Part shown: piece after piece, positions 9,852-18,510 of the stretch
Position numbering within the stretch: position 1 is the stretch's first letter
Layout: each line of letters begins with the position of its first letter
From: Clostridia bacterium
Lineage (GTDB): Bacteria; Bacillota; Clostridia; Lachnospirales; Lachnospiraceae
Direction of reading: 5' to 3'
NCBI GenBank assembly: GCA_910574255.1
Contig: CAJTAK010000001.1
Coordinates: 1 to 64,000, forward strand
Length of the DNA: 64,000 nt
Position numbers and translations under genes: made by a program
The notes under the pieces: generated by a model
Seen by the model: only the letters and a program-made list of their open reading frames with translations
What the model was told of the DNA's origin: nothing
Database searches by the model: none

Positions 9852-9908
9852 AACAGCAGGTGGATGCATGAAGATGCGTAGTGTGTATCCTGCGGAATTT
9901 TAAATAGA
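9852..9908 (+). promoter_or_regulatory. Short relative of the secDF/aspS leader structure
   Basis: AACAGCAGG at 9852-9860 and CCTGCGGAATTTTAAATAG at 9889-9907 bracket a small hairpin (GCAGG at 9856-9860 pairs with CCTGC at 9889-9893). The boundaries AACAGC and GCGGAA(C/T)TT, the position just before an AAAGGAGG ribosome site and the A-rich linker are the same as in the leaders at 42681 and 54080, but the inner stem with ACAGAC is missing. Could be a degraded copy or a coincidence of ends. Confidence 0.35.
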
Positions 9909-9923
9909 AAGGAGGAGAATGAT

Positions 9924-10661
9924 ATGCTTAGAGCATATGGAATGAAGGATGTCGGCCGATGTCGGGATGTTAATCAGGATTACATTTTTATTTCAGAAAA
10001 ACCGGTCGGTAATTTACCCAATCTCTTCCTTGTGGCAGATGGAATGGGCGGTCATAAAGCAGGCGATCTGGCCTCCGAGTATACAGTCTCCCGGGTTCGG
10101 GAGGCAGTCGAAAAAAGTATGCGGAATATCCCTCTACAGATTTTTAAAAGTGCATTTCAGTATGCTAACCAAAGATTGCTGGAAAAAGCCCGGGAATCCA
10201 GAGCTTATGAGGGTATGGGGACTACTTTGGTTGCGGCTACGGTTATAGAGAATCGGGTTTATGTTGCCAATGTGGGTGACAGCCGGCTTTACAAGTTGGG
10301 AGATAACATTGAACAGATAACAACGGACCACTCTCTGGTAGAAGAGATGGTGCGCATGGGAGAGATTTCAAGGGAACAGGCCAGAAATCATCCGGAAAAG
10401 AATATTATAACAAGAGCCATTGGCGTATCGGGGCAGGTAGAACCGGATTATTTTGATACGTATCTGGGGCCGGGAGAGTGTCTGCTTCTGTGCTCTGACG
10501 GTTTGAGTAATATGATAGAAGATGCTCAGATTCTGGAGATTCTCAAAAGAAGAAGAGATCTTCAGTCTGGCGTGCAGGAGCTGGTGTACACAGCCAACCA
10601 AAACGGCGGAAGAGATAATATTGCAGTCGTGCTGGTAGAACGGGATGAGGTGATAAGATGA
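9924..10661 (+). CDS. prpC: PP2C-type serine/threonine protein phosphatase (Stp/PrpC)
   Basis: Metal-dependent phosphatase that reverses phosphorylation by the neighbouring kinase. 245 residues, the whole protein being one PP2C domain. Metal-binding motifs visible: N-terminal DVGRCRDVNQD, VADGMGGHKAGDLAS near residue 35, VYVANVGDSRLY, LCSDGLSNM, and the last GGRDNIAVVLV. Its stop codon overlaps the start of the kinase gene by 4 nt (ATGA), the usual phosphatase-kinase coupling in Firmicutes. Confidence 0.93.
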   Translation: MLRAYGMKDVGRCRDVNQDYIFISEKPVGNLPNLFLVADGMGGHKAGDLASEYTVSRVREAVEKSMRNIPLQIFKSAFQYANQRLLEKARESRAYEGMGTTLVAATVIENRVYVANVGDSRLYKLGDNIEQITTDHSLVEEMVRMGEISREQARNHPEKNIITRAIGVSGQVEPDYFDTYLGPGECLLLCSDGLSNMIEDAQILEILKRRRDLQSGVQELVYTANQNGGRDNIAVVLVERDEVIR

Positions 10662-13093
10662 TTAGATTAGGTATGTTTTTGGGAGACCGTTATGAGATTC
10701 TGGAGAAAGTCGGTTCCGGCGGCATGGCAGAGGTCTTTAAAGGCAAGGATCATAAGCTGAACCGTTTTGTGGCAGTGAAGGTTCTGAAGGATGAATTTGT
10801 GGAAGACAAGAATTTTGTCCGCAAGTTCAAGGAGGAAGCTCAGGCAGCGGCAGGACTGGCACATCCCAATATTGTAAATGTTTATGATGTAGGTGATGAG
10901 CAGAATGTCAAGTATATTGTTATGGAGCTGGTAGAAGGTATTACGCTAAAGACCTACATTGAGAAAAAAGGCAGGCTGACGGTGAAGGAGGCAACCAGTA
11001 TTGCCATTCAGATGGGAGCCGGTTTGGAGCTTGCACATAACAACCAGATTGTACATCGGGACATTAAGCCCCAGAACATCATTATTTCCAGGGAAGGCAA
11101 GGTGAAGGTAACGGATTTCGGCATTGCAAAGTCTGTTTCTTCCAATACCAATACCTCAGATGCTATGGGATCTGTGCACTATACATCTCCGGAGCAGGCC
11201 AGAGGCGGCTACAGTGATGCCAAGAGTGACATCTATTCCCTGGGCATTGTAATGTATGAGATGGTGACTGGACGTGTGCCATTTGACGGTGAGACTACAG
11301 TGGTGGTTGCAGTGAAGCATCTCCAGGAGGACATTGTGTCCCCCAGAGTCTATGCATCTGATATCCCTGTGAGCTTAGAACATATTATTTTAAAATGTAC
11401 AGAAAAGAGCCCGGATCGGCGGTATGCCAGCGTGGCAGAGTTAACGGCAGATCTGAAGCAGTCCCTGGTTACGCCGGATGTGAATTTTGTAAAAGAGATT
11501 CTTCCGGACGGCGCCAAAACCGTTGCGATTACCAAGGACGATATCTCCAAAATTAAGCAGGAGACTGGAAGGATTCCGTTGGGACGGAACTCACGGCAGG
11601 CTTACCCGGAGAATTTTGGGGAGGATGATGAAGATATCTTTGATGAAGATTATGATGATGAAGATTACGATGACGACGATTATGACAATGAAGATTATGA
11701 AGATGACGATTATGACAATGAAGATTATGAAGATGATGAGGATGACGACGACGGTATCTTAGATCCAAAACTGGAAAAGATAATGACCATCGGCGGCATT
11801 GCGGCAGCAGTCATTATTGTTATTATTATTTTCTTTATTATAGGAAAGATTTTTATTTTTGGAAAAACAGGAAGGAAACCCAAGGAGGACAATGAGCCTC
11901 AGATTGAGGATGTGCTGGATGGAGAAGAGGAAGAACCAGAGGTTCCGAATCTTCTGGGCAAAAGCTATTCCGAGGCAAAGGAAGCATTGAATACTCTGGG
12001 ACTTGGAATTCGGTTAGGTGAGACAAGAGCTTCTTCTGACTATGAGCCGGGCCAGATTATTGAGCAGAGTATAGAGGCCGGAACAAAGGTAGAGGCAAAT
12101 ACGACCATCATTGTAGATATCTGTGGAGACGGAGAAGAGATTATTGTTCCGAATGTCATTGGTCAGACCCGGGAACGGGCAGTGAAAACGCTGGAGGATA
12201 TGGGTTTTACCGTGGATGTGGCAGAGGCTTATGATGAAAATGAAGCAGCAGGAAATGTTATTTCCACTACGCCGTCAGCAGAGAGTAAAGGAACACGGGG
12301 CAGTGTGGTACGGTTGGTTGTGAGCAAGGGAAAAGAAAAGAAGGAGGAAGAGGTTTCGGTTCCTGACATTAAAGGCCGTACAGAGGCGGAAGCAAAGTCA
12401 ATGCTTACGAATGCAGGGCTTAAGTCCGGTACAGCACGCTCATCCTACAGTGATACAGTAGAGGAAGGCCGCATTATTTCCCAGAGCATCAATTCAGGCA
12501 CAAAGGTGCCTAAAGATACGGCTGTAAGCTATGAGGTAAGCAAAGGAAAAGAGGTTAAGGAAGTTTATATCGGAAATGCGGAGAAGAAAGGCAGCAGTGA
12601 AAGTGCTGTGACGGCATATCTGACAGGGCTGGGGTTACAGGTGTCAAGAGAGGAACAATACAGCGACAGTGTTCCCAAAGGAAATGTGATTTCCTATTCA
12701 CCTGGAAATGGCAGTCTCGTTAGCCCCGGAAGTACTGTAAAGGTTGTTGTCAGCCTTGGGCCGGAACCGGTGAAGACAGCAACAGTTCCGGGAGCCGGAT
12801 CAGATTTAAATGAGATAACTGCCAGGGGATTTGTTGTAGGGAGCAGAACTTATGAGTATAGTGATGCTATTGCACAGGGAAAAATTATTTCCTGCAGTCC
12901 TTCCGGAATACAAAATGTGGGAACTACAATAAATGTAGTGCTTAGCAACGGCCCTTGTGCTCATTCCAATGTAGATGCAAGCGGGAAATGTACAACCTGC
13001 GGGAAAACAGGCTTGACGCCGCCGATTGTAAATCCTCCGGCAGATCCGCAGCCGACAACCCCGGATCCTTCCACAAACCCTGATGGGACTTGA
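10658..13093 (+). CDS. prkC: PASTA-domain serine/threonine protein kinase (PrkC/Stk)
   Basis: Membrane kinase that senses peptidoglycan fragments and phosphorylates cell-division, wall and translation targets. 811 residues, longer than most relatives. Order: kinase domain residues about 10-270 (glycine loop GSGGMAEVFKG, VAVKVLK lysine, HRDIKPQN catalytic loop, DFGIAKS); a linker with a very acidic Asp/Glu/Tyr tract at about 322-365 coded by near-repeats of GATTATGA; one membrane helix at about 375-402; then about five PASTA repeats from residue 427, each ending in VSKGK- or VVSLGP-like strands; and a C-terminal tail with CAHSNVDASGKCTTCG, a possible metal-binding knuckle, and a Pro-rich end. 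Overlaps prpC by 4 nt. Confidence 0.93.
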   Translation: MIRLGMFLGDRYEILEKVGSGGMAEVFKGKDHKLNRFVAVKVLKDEFVEDKNFVRKFKEEAQAAAGLAHPNIVNVYDVGDEQNVKYIVMELVEGITLKTYIEKKGRLTVKEATSIAIQMGAGLELAHNNQIVHRDIKPQNIIISREGKVKVTDFGIAKSVSSNTNTSDAMGSVHYTSPEQARGGYSDAKSDIYSLGIVMYEMVTGRVPFDGETTVVVAVKHLQEDIVSPRVYASDIPVSLEHIILKCTEKSPDRRYASVAELTADLKQSLVTPDVNFVKEILPDGAKTVAITKDDISKIKQETGRIPLGRNSRQAYPENFGEDDEDIFDEDYDDEDYDDDDYDNEDYEDDDYDNEDYEDDEDDDDGILDPKLEKIMTIGGIAAAVIIVIIIFFIIGKIFIFGKTGRKPKEDNEPQIEDVLDGEEEEPEVPNLLGKSYSEAKEALNTLGLGIRLGETRASSDYEPGQIIEQSIEAGTKVEANTTIIVDICGDGEEIIVPNVIGQTRERAVKTLEDMGFTVDVAEAYDENEAAGNVISTTPSAESKGTRGSVVRLVVSKGKEKKEEEVSVPDIKGRTEAEAKSMLTNAGLKSGTARSSYSDTVEEGRIISQSINSGTKVPKDTAVSYEVSKGKEVKEVYIGNAEKKGSSESAVTAYLTGLGLQVSREEQYSDSVPKGNVISYSPGNGSLVSPGSTVKVVVSLGPEPVKTATVPGAGSDLNEITARGFVVGSRTYEYSDAIAQGKIISCSPSGIQNVGTTINVVLSNGPCAHSNVDASGKCTTCGKTGLTPPIVNPPADPQPTTPDPSTNPDGT

Positions 13094-13111
13094 CAATAAT
13101 CTAAAAGATCT

Positions 13112-13990
13112 ATGAAGGGAAAAATCATAAAAGGAATCGCCGGATTCTACTATGTTCACACAGCAGAATCCGGCACTTACGAATGTAAAGCAAAGGGAAT
13201 TTTTCGAAATCAGAAGATTAAGCCCCTGGTGGGGGATAATGTCCGTCTGACGGTTCTCAGTGAAGAAGAGAAGACAGGAAATATAGAAGAACTTCTGCCC
13301 AGAAAGAATGCTCTTACACGGCCGACAGTGGCTAATATGGATCAGGCGCTGGTGATTTTTGCGGCGGCAAAGCCCAAACCCAATTTTAATCTTCTGGATC
13401 GGTTCCTGATTCTTATGAAATATCAGGGCGTATCTGTGATTATCTGTTTTAACAAACAGGATATGGTATCTCAGGAGGAGCTAAGGCTTTTGAAAGAAAC
13501 CTATGCTGGGGGCGGGTATCAGATTTTTTTTGCCAGTGCGTTGGAGCAAAAGGGAGTAGAGGAGCTTCGTGCGCTATTGAAAGGAAAGACCACAGCAGTG
13601 GCAGGACCTTCTGGGGTAGGTAAATCTTCTCTTATTAATCTTCTCCAGCCAGAGGCAGCTATGGAAACAGGAGATATCAGCCGAAAAATCCAGCGGGGAA
13701 AGCATACGACCCGCCACTCGGAACTGTTTGCCCTGGACAAAGACAGTTATATCTGTGATACTCCCGGATTCAGTTCCGTTTATCTGCCGGATTTTGAAAA
13801 AGAAGATTTGAGGGAATACTTTCCGGAATTCCTGGATTATGAACCCTATTGCCGGTTTCAGGGCTGTGTACATATCCATGAGCCGGATTGCAGAGTAAAG
13901 GAAGCACTTGCACAGAAAAAAATCAGTCAGATACGGTACGATAATTATAAGTGCCTGTATCAGGAACTAAAGGATAAAAGGAGGTATTAG
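13112..13990 (+). CDS. rsgA: Small ribosomal subunit biogenesis GTPase
   Basis: Circularly permuted GTPase that checks late 30S assembly. 292 residues: N-terminal OB fold (residues 1-70), G domain with NKQD (as CFNKQD) before the P-loop [12 protein letters not shown] and the DTPGFSS G3 motif, the permuted order typical of YjeQ/RsgA, and a C-terminal zinc module C...CVHIHEPDC. Starts 18 nt after prkC with only a weak ribosome site, which suggests translational dependence on the upstream gene. Confidence 0.94.
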   Translation: MKGKIIKGIAGFYYVHTAESGTYECKAKGIFRNQKIKPLVGDNVRLTVLSEEEKTGNIEELLPRKNALTRPTVANMDQALVIFAAAKPKPNFNLLDRFLILMKYQGVSVIICFNKQDMVSQEELRLLKETYAGGGYQIFFASALEQKGVEELRALLKGKTTAVAGPSGVGKSSLINLLQPEAAMETGDISRKIQRGKHTTRHSELFALDKDSYICDTPGFSSVYLPDFEKEDLREYFPEFLDYEPYCRFQGCVHIHEPDCRVKEALAQKKISQIRYDNYKCLYQELKDKRRY

Positions 13991-13992
13991 TT

Positions 13993-14646
13993 ATGAACAA
14001 GCTGGCACCGTCAATTCTCTCGGCAGACTTTGCGGCTCTGGGAGAGGACGTGAAAAAAGCAGAACAGGCAGGTGCCCAGTATCTGCATATTGATGTGATG
14101 GATGGAGCCTTTGTGCCCAGTCTGTCTCTGGGCTTTCCGGTGATTCAATCTATCCGGAAGCTGACGGATATGGTCTTTGACGTGCATCTGATGATCTGTG
14201 ATCCGGATCGCTACATTGCAGAATTTGCTGCAGCCGGAGCAGACATCATTACTGTCCATGCAGAGGCTTGTCCTCATCTTAATCGCACCATTGCAGCGAT
14301 TAAGGAGCAGGGGGTTAAGGCAGGCGTGGTTCTGAATCCGTCCACACCACTGACAGAACTGGAGTATATTCTGGAGGATTTGGACATGGTGCTGCTCATG
14401 ACCGTGAATCCTGGATTTGGAGGACAGAAGTATATTGAGAGCTGTACCAGGAAGATTCAGGATCTCCGTAAAATGATTACAGACAGAGGACTGGATATTG
14501 ATATTGAGGTAGACGGCGGAATTAAGCTAAACAATGTTCAGAAGGTGTTGGATGCCGGAGCCAATGTGATTGTGGCAGGTTCAGCTGTCTTTGGCGGAGA
14601 TGTGGAGCAGAATGTAAAGGACTTTTTAGAGGTTTTGAATGCATGA
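13993..14646 (+). CDS. rpe: Ribulose-phosphate 3-epimerase
   Basis: Interconverts ribulose 5-phosphate and xylulose 5-phosphate in the pentose phosphate pathway. 217 residues, TIM barrel. Visible: [11 protein letters not shown] at the start, the metal-binding [17 protein letters not shown], the [10 protein letters not shown] phosphate loop and the catalytic EVDGGI. Only 2 nt from rsgA; the stop overlaps the thiN start by 4 nt. Confidence 0.96.
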   Translation: MNKLAPSILSADFAALGEDVKKAEQAGAQYLHIDVMDGAFVPSLSLGFPVIQSIRKLTDMVFDVHLMICDPDRYIAEFAAAGADIITVHAEACPHLNRTIAAIKEQGVKAGVVLNPSTPLTELEYILEDLDMVLLMTVNPGFGGQKYIESCTRKIQDLRKMITDRGLDIDIEVDGGIKLNNVQKVLDAGANVIVAGSAVFGGDVEQNVKDFLEVLNA

Positions 14647-15296
14647 AAACTTTGATTGTAAGCGGGGGCAGGATCAATTCGGATTTTGCCCTTTCTTATT
14701 GCAGAAATGAGAGATTTGATCAGATTATAGGAGTGGACAGAGGACTTGAGTTTCTTTATGAAAATAATATTCTGCCTACTTATGTTGTAGGGGATTTTGA
14801 TTCTGCAGATCCGAAGCTTGAGTCATATTATCGGAAACAAAAAGAGATAGAAGTCCGTTGGTTTAATCCGGTAAAGGATTCTACGGACACTCAGATAGCC
14901 ATTGAATTGGCATTAGAGCTTAACAGCGCTTCCATTGTAATCTTAGGAGGAACAGGAAGCCGTCTTGATCATGTGCTGGGCAATATTCAGAGCATGATGC
15001 TGGCCAGGGATGCGGGAGTTGACTGCATCCTGTTGGATGAGTACAATCGAATCCGCCTGATTTCAGAGGATACGATTATAAAAAAGAATCAGCAGTATGG
15101 ACGCTTTGTATCCCTGATTCCTTTGACATCCACTGTGGAGGGGGTAGATCTGATTGGATTTAAGTATCCGCTGCATAATCATACCTTTACCAGTACAGGA
15201 AGTGCAGGATTGGGGGTCAGCAATGAAGTTGTGGAGGAAGAAGCTGTAATTCATATGAAATCAGGGATATTAGTTCTGATTGAGTCGCTGGATTGA
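14643..15296 (+). CDS. thiN: Thiamine pyrophosphokinase
   Basis: Makes thiamine diphosphate from thiamine and ATP. 217 residues. The N-terminal catalytic domain has [18 protein letters not shown] and [13 protein letters not shown], then [14 protein letters not shown], and the C-terminal thiamine-binding domain ends with [11 protein letters not shown]. It closes the rsgA-rpe-thiN run, a conserved order in Firmicutes. The 274 nt after it are AT-rich and hold no gene until the promoter at 15492. Confidence 0.93.
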   Translation: MKTLIVSGGRINSDFALSYCRNERFDQIIGVDRGLEFLYENNILPTYVVGDFDSADPKLESYYRKQKEIEVRWFNPVKDSTDTQIAIELALELNSASIVILGGTGSRLDHVLGNIQSMMLARDAGVDCILLDEYNRIRLISEDTIIKKNQQYGRFVSLIPLTSTVEGVDLIGFKYPLHNHTFTSTGSAGLGVSNEVVEEEAVIHMKSGILVLIESLD

Positions 15297-15491
15297 GAAA
15301 AAATCTGGTTTTTATGGTAGAAAATAGGGAGATGCCTTTTGGAATTTTTAAAAATATTTTGAGGCGGGTAAAAAAGGAAAAAGCAGAACTTTTTTGAATT
15401 TGCAAAAGATGTTCCATAAAAACGGAGGTAATTGTATAATTTTCATAAAAAGGGAGAAAATAGGGGTAAGAGGAGTGAAGGACGGGCAGGA

Positions 15492-15520
15492 TTGACAAAT
15501 GAAGTTTTGGCTGTCATAAT
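15492..15520 (+). promoter_or_regulatory. Promoter of the HPr-like gene
   Basis: TTGACA (15492-15497), 17-nt spacer, CATAAT (15515-15520): a near-consensus sigma-A promoter 50 nt before the start codon. Confidence 0.75.
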
Positions 15521-15570
15521 ACCCCCATTGAAACTATTGTTTAGTTTTGAATTTGAGGAGTGATGAAAAA

Positions 15571-15798
15571 ATGCATGAAAAGAAGATTAGGTTGAATGCA
15601 ACTGAGGATGTAAAAGAGTTTGTAAACGGAGCAAGCCAATGCGACTTTGACGTGGATGTTTCCTATAACCGGGTTCTGATTGATGCTAAGTCGATATTGG
15701 GAGTTTTAAGTTTGGATTTGAGCCGGGTACTGACTGTTCGGTGTCATGGAGAGAACGGCAGCTTTAATCAGGTTTTGGCAAAGTTTGCTGCGGCTTAA
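15571..15798 (+). CDS. HPr-family protein without the phosphorylatable histidine
   Basis: A 75-residue HPr fold. The regulatory-serine region is kept (AKSILGVLSL matches HPr KSIMGVMSL around Ser46), but the active-site loop that normally reads GIHARPA is missing and the protein is a few residues shorter there (LNATEDVKEFV). So it cannot be a normal phosphocarrier of the sugar phosphotransferase system; by analogy with Crh of Bacillus it could act as a serine-phosphorylated regulator, which is inference. The start at 15571 has GAGGAG 10 nt upstream. Monocistronic: strong own promoter and a terminator hairpin directly after. Confidence 0.82.
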   Translation: MHEKKIRLNATEDVKEFVNGASQCDFDVDVSYNRVLIDAKSILGVLSLDLSRVLTVRCHGENGSFNQVLAKFAAA

Positions 15799-15820
15799 GT
15801 GAGAAAAAGAATGGAAAAGG

Positions 15821-15873
15821 AAAGGAACTGTGATAAGGTGAGTCTGTGGATTTGCCCTGTCACAGTTCCTTTT
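15821..15873 (+). terminator. Terminator after the HPr-like gene
   Basis: AAAGGAACTGTGA (15821-15833) pairs with TCACAGTTCCTTT (from 15860), with a 26-nt loop. The T-run is short. Confidence 0.6.
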
Positions 15874-15923
15874 GAATTTAGATAAGGCTTGCGGCATGCC
15901 TGGGGTTTTGATAGAATATTTTT

Positions 15924-18296
15924 ATGGAGAAAAACAAAACAGAGATCAGGATATCCGTGCGCAATCTGGTGGAATTTATTTTGCGCAGCGGAGATTTGGA
16001 TAATCGAAGAGGCAAGAGGGCTGAGCGTGAGGCTATGCAGGCAGGCAGCAGACTCCATCGGAAGATCCAGAGGCGTATGGGTGCAGGGTATCAGGCGGAG
16101 GTTTCCTTAAAGTATCGGGTGCCTATGGATGGTTTTGACTGTGTGATTGAGGGACGGGCAGATGGGATCCTTACAGAGGACGGTCTTGTGACGGTGGATG
16201 AGATTAAGGGAGTCTGCCGGGATGTGACGCTAATTGAAGAACCGGCAGGCGTCCATCTTGCACAGGCTATGTGCTATGCTTTTATCTATGCGGTTCAGCA
16301 GGAACTTTTGCAGATTCGGGTACGGATGACCTACTGCAATCTGGAGACAGAGGAGCTTAAGTATTTCCATTTTTCTTATGAAAGAACAGACTTAGAGCGC
16401 TGGTTTGGGAAGCTGATGAAGGAGTATGAGAAATGGGCCCGGTTTCAGGCTGATTGGCGGAAAATCTGTAAGGACAGTATTCAACCGTTGGAATTTCCGT
16501 TTCCATATAGGGAGGGACAGCAGGAGCTGGCCCATGGGGTTTACCGGACCATTGCCCGGAAAAAGCGTCTCTTTATTCAGGCTCCTACAGGGGTGGGAAA
16601 AACCATGTCCGCTGTGTTTCCGGCGGTAAAGGCTGTAGGTGAGGGATTGGGAGATAAGATTTTTTACCTTACGGCAAAGACGATTACAAGAACAGTGGCT
16701 GAGGATGCATTTCATATTCTCCGGGAGAACGGACTGCGCTTAAAGAGTGTTACTTTGACTGCGAAGGAGAAGCTCTGTATCTGTCAGGAGACCGACTGCA
16801 ATCCGGAAAACTGCCCCTATGCGGCAGGGCATTATGACAGGGTGAACGATGCGGTCTATGAGCTGCTGACAGAAGGGCCGGATGATCTGAACCGGGAGGT
16901 ATTGCTTAGCCAGGCCCATAAGCACAGGGTATGTCCCTTTGAAATGAGCCTGGATGCATCTACATGGACGGATGCAGTGATCTGTGATTATAATTATGTA
17001 TTCGATCCTAATGTGCGTCTGAAGCGCTTTTTTTCCGAAGGTGTAAAGGGAGGATATCTTTTTCTCATTGATGAGGCCCACAACCTGGTGGAGCGCGGAA
17101 GGGAAATGTTCAGCGCTTCTCTCTGCAAAGAGGATTTCCTGGAATTAAAGCGGAAGGTAAAGGGGCGTTACCGAAAGGCGGAGCGGGGACTGGAACGGTG
17201 CAACCGCTATCTGCTGGAATTGAAACGGGAGTGCGTTACCTATCAGCTTCACGAGGATGTGGGGGCGTTCTCTCTGATGGTAATGTCCCTGATGGGGGAG
17301 CTGGAAGCAATGCTTGAGGAAGGGATGGAGCCGGATCTTCAGAAAGAGGTACAGGAATTCTGGTTTGGGCTTCGTGATTTTCTGGGTATTTTTGACAGGC
17401 TGGATGAGAACTATGTGATTTACAGTGAGCTTATGGAAAACGGACATTTTCAGTTGAAGCTATACTGTGTAGAGACGGCGGTAAACCTAAGAGAATGTCT
17501 GAATAAAGGAAACAGCACGGTGTTCTTTTCTGCAACACTGCTTCCTATGTCCTATTATAAGCATCTGCTCGGGGCGGAGGAGGATTATGCGGTCTATGCG
17601 CATTCTCCCTTTGGCCGGGAGCAGAGACTGCTGCTGATTGGACGCGATGTAAGCAGCCGGTATTCCAGACGTTCCCGCAGAGAATATGAACGGATTGCCG
17701 GTTATCTGGCTGCATTGGCAAAGGGGAGGCCGGGAAACTATATGCTGTTTTTTCCTTCCTATAAAATGCTGTCGGATGTACATGAGGTGTTTCAGGAGCT
17801 GTATGGGGCAGAGGCAGTTGAATGTTTGCTTCAAAGCCCCGGAATGAATGAAGAGATGCGGGAAGAATTTTTGGGACATTTTCAGGAGGCCGGCGGGGAG
17901 AAAAGCTGTCTGGGTTTCTGTGTGCTGGGAGGAATTTTTTCGGAAGGAATCGATTTAAGGGGAGATAACCTGATCGGGGCGGCAGTGGTGGGTACAGGAC
18001 TGCCGCTGGTTTGCAATGAACGTGAGATTTTAAAGGGATATTATGATGAGAGAGGGATGGACGGCTTTGCCTATGCTTATCGTTATCCGGGTATGAATAA
18101 GGTCCTGCAGGCAGCAGGACGTGTGATTCGCACCGACGAGGATCGGGGAATTGTGCTGCTTTTGGATCAGCGGTTTTTAAATAATGAATATAGAAGGCTG
18201 TTTCCCTTAGAATGGGAAGGGCTTCAGATATGTACCCTGGAGCAGGCAGAGAGTGCTATGGAAGAATTTTGGAGCTGCCAGAGCAGTACATCATAA
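15924..18296 (+). CDS. Nuclease-helicase fusion (PD-(D/E)XK domain + XPD/DinG-type helicase)
   Basis: A 790-residue superfamily 2 DNA helicase. N-terminal part (residues about 5-110) looks like a PD-(D/E)XK nuclease: a helix with ExxxxG-H, then GRADGI and VDEIKG giving the D...ExK metal site. Helicase part: Walker A APTGVGKTMS near 219, a four-cysteine cluster (LCICQETDCNPENCPY, about 283-299) as in iron-sulfur XPD/DinG helicases, DEAH box near 382 (LIDEAHNLVE), and C-terminal motifs GIFSEGID and AAGRVIRTDEDRG. Probably DNA repair; the exact role is not known. The start has no clear ribosome site. Confidence 0.85.
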   Translation: MEKNKTEIRISVRNLVEFILRSGDLDNRRGKRAEREAMQAGSRLHRKIQRRMGAGYQAEVSLKYRVPMDGFDCVIEGRADGILTEDGLVTVDEIKGVCRDVTLIEEPAGVHLAQAMCYAFIYAVQQELLQIRVRMTYCNLETEELKYFHFSYERTDLERWFGKLMKEYEKWARFQADWRKICKDSIQPLEFPFPYREGQQELAHGVYRTIARKKRLFIQAPTGVGKTMSAVFPAVKAVGEGLGDKIFYLTAKTITRTVAEDAFHILRENGLRLKSVTLTAKEKLCICQETDCNPENCPYAAGHYDRVNDAVYELLTEGPDDLNREVLLSQAHKHRVCPFEMSLDASTWTDAVICDYNYVFDPNVRLKRFFSEGVKGGYLFLIDEAHNLVERGREMFSASLCKEDFLELKRKVKGRYRKAERGLERCNRYLLELKRECVTYQLHEDVGAFSLMVMSLMGELEAMLEEGMEPDLQKEVQEFWFGLRDFLGIFDRLDENYVIYSELMENGHFQLKLYCVETAVNLRECLNKGNSTVFFSATLLPMSYYKHLLGAEEDYAVYAHSPFGREQRLLLIGRDVSSRYSRRSRREYERIAGYLAALAKGRPGNYMLFFPSYKMLSDVHEVFQELYGAEAVECLLQSPGMNEEMREEFLGHFQEAGGEKSCLGFCVLGGIFSEGIDLRGDNLIGAAVVGTGLPLVCNEREILKGYYDERGMDGFAYAYRYPGMNKVLQAAGRVIRTDEDRGIVLLLDQRFLNNEYRRLFPLEWEGLQICTLEQAESAMEEFWSCQSSTS

Positions 18297-18326
18297 GCTA
18301 AATAATTGCCCCTTTCGCTTGTCTAT

Positions 18327-18347
18327 ATTTCCGGTACGGACTACTAG
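18327..18347. repeat. Solo end of a palindromic CTAG element
   Basis: These 21 bases, ending in GGACTACTAG, equal the outer arm of the copy at 58201 read in reverse complement. They abut the element at 18344 and share its CTAG, so they look like the relic of an earlier insertion at the same place. Confidence 0.6.
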
Positions 18348-18510
18348 TACAACGAATATTAAGTTATTGGCAGTTTGACTTGCCTATTTTCCTGATAGCA
18401 CTACTCCCCAAGCCTCGCCGTAGCCACCGCTACGACTGCGTTTGTGAAGCAGCACTCTCAGAAAAATATTCTGCGTCAAACTATCCAAAACTTAATTTTC
18501 GTTGTACTAG
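18344..18510. mobile_element. Palindromic CTAG-bounded element, divergent copy
   Basis: 167 bp bounded by CTAG at both ends. Outer arms pair with each other (left begins CTAGTACAACGAATATTAAG, right is its near-complement), but they are unrelated to the arms of the copies at 30676 and 58201. The centre is shared with those copies: GATAGCAC, then AAGCCTCGCCGTAG, CTACG, CTGCGTTT and GAAAAATAT occur in the same order and spacing. No open frame of its own. It lies between the convergent helicase and lysR genes, and its right CTAG supplies the lysR stop codon. Confidence 0.75.
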
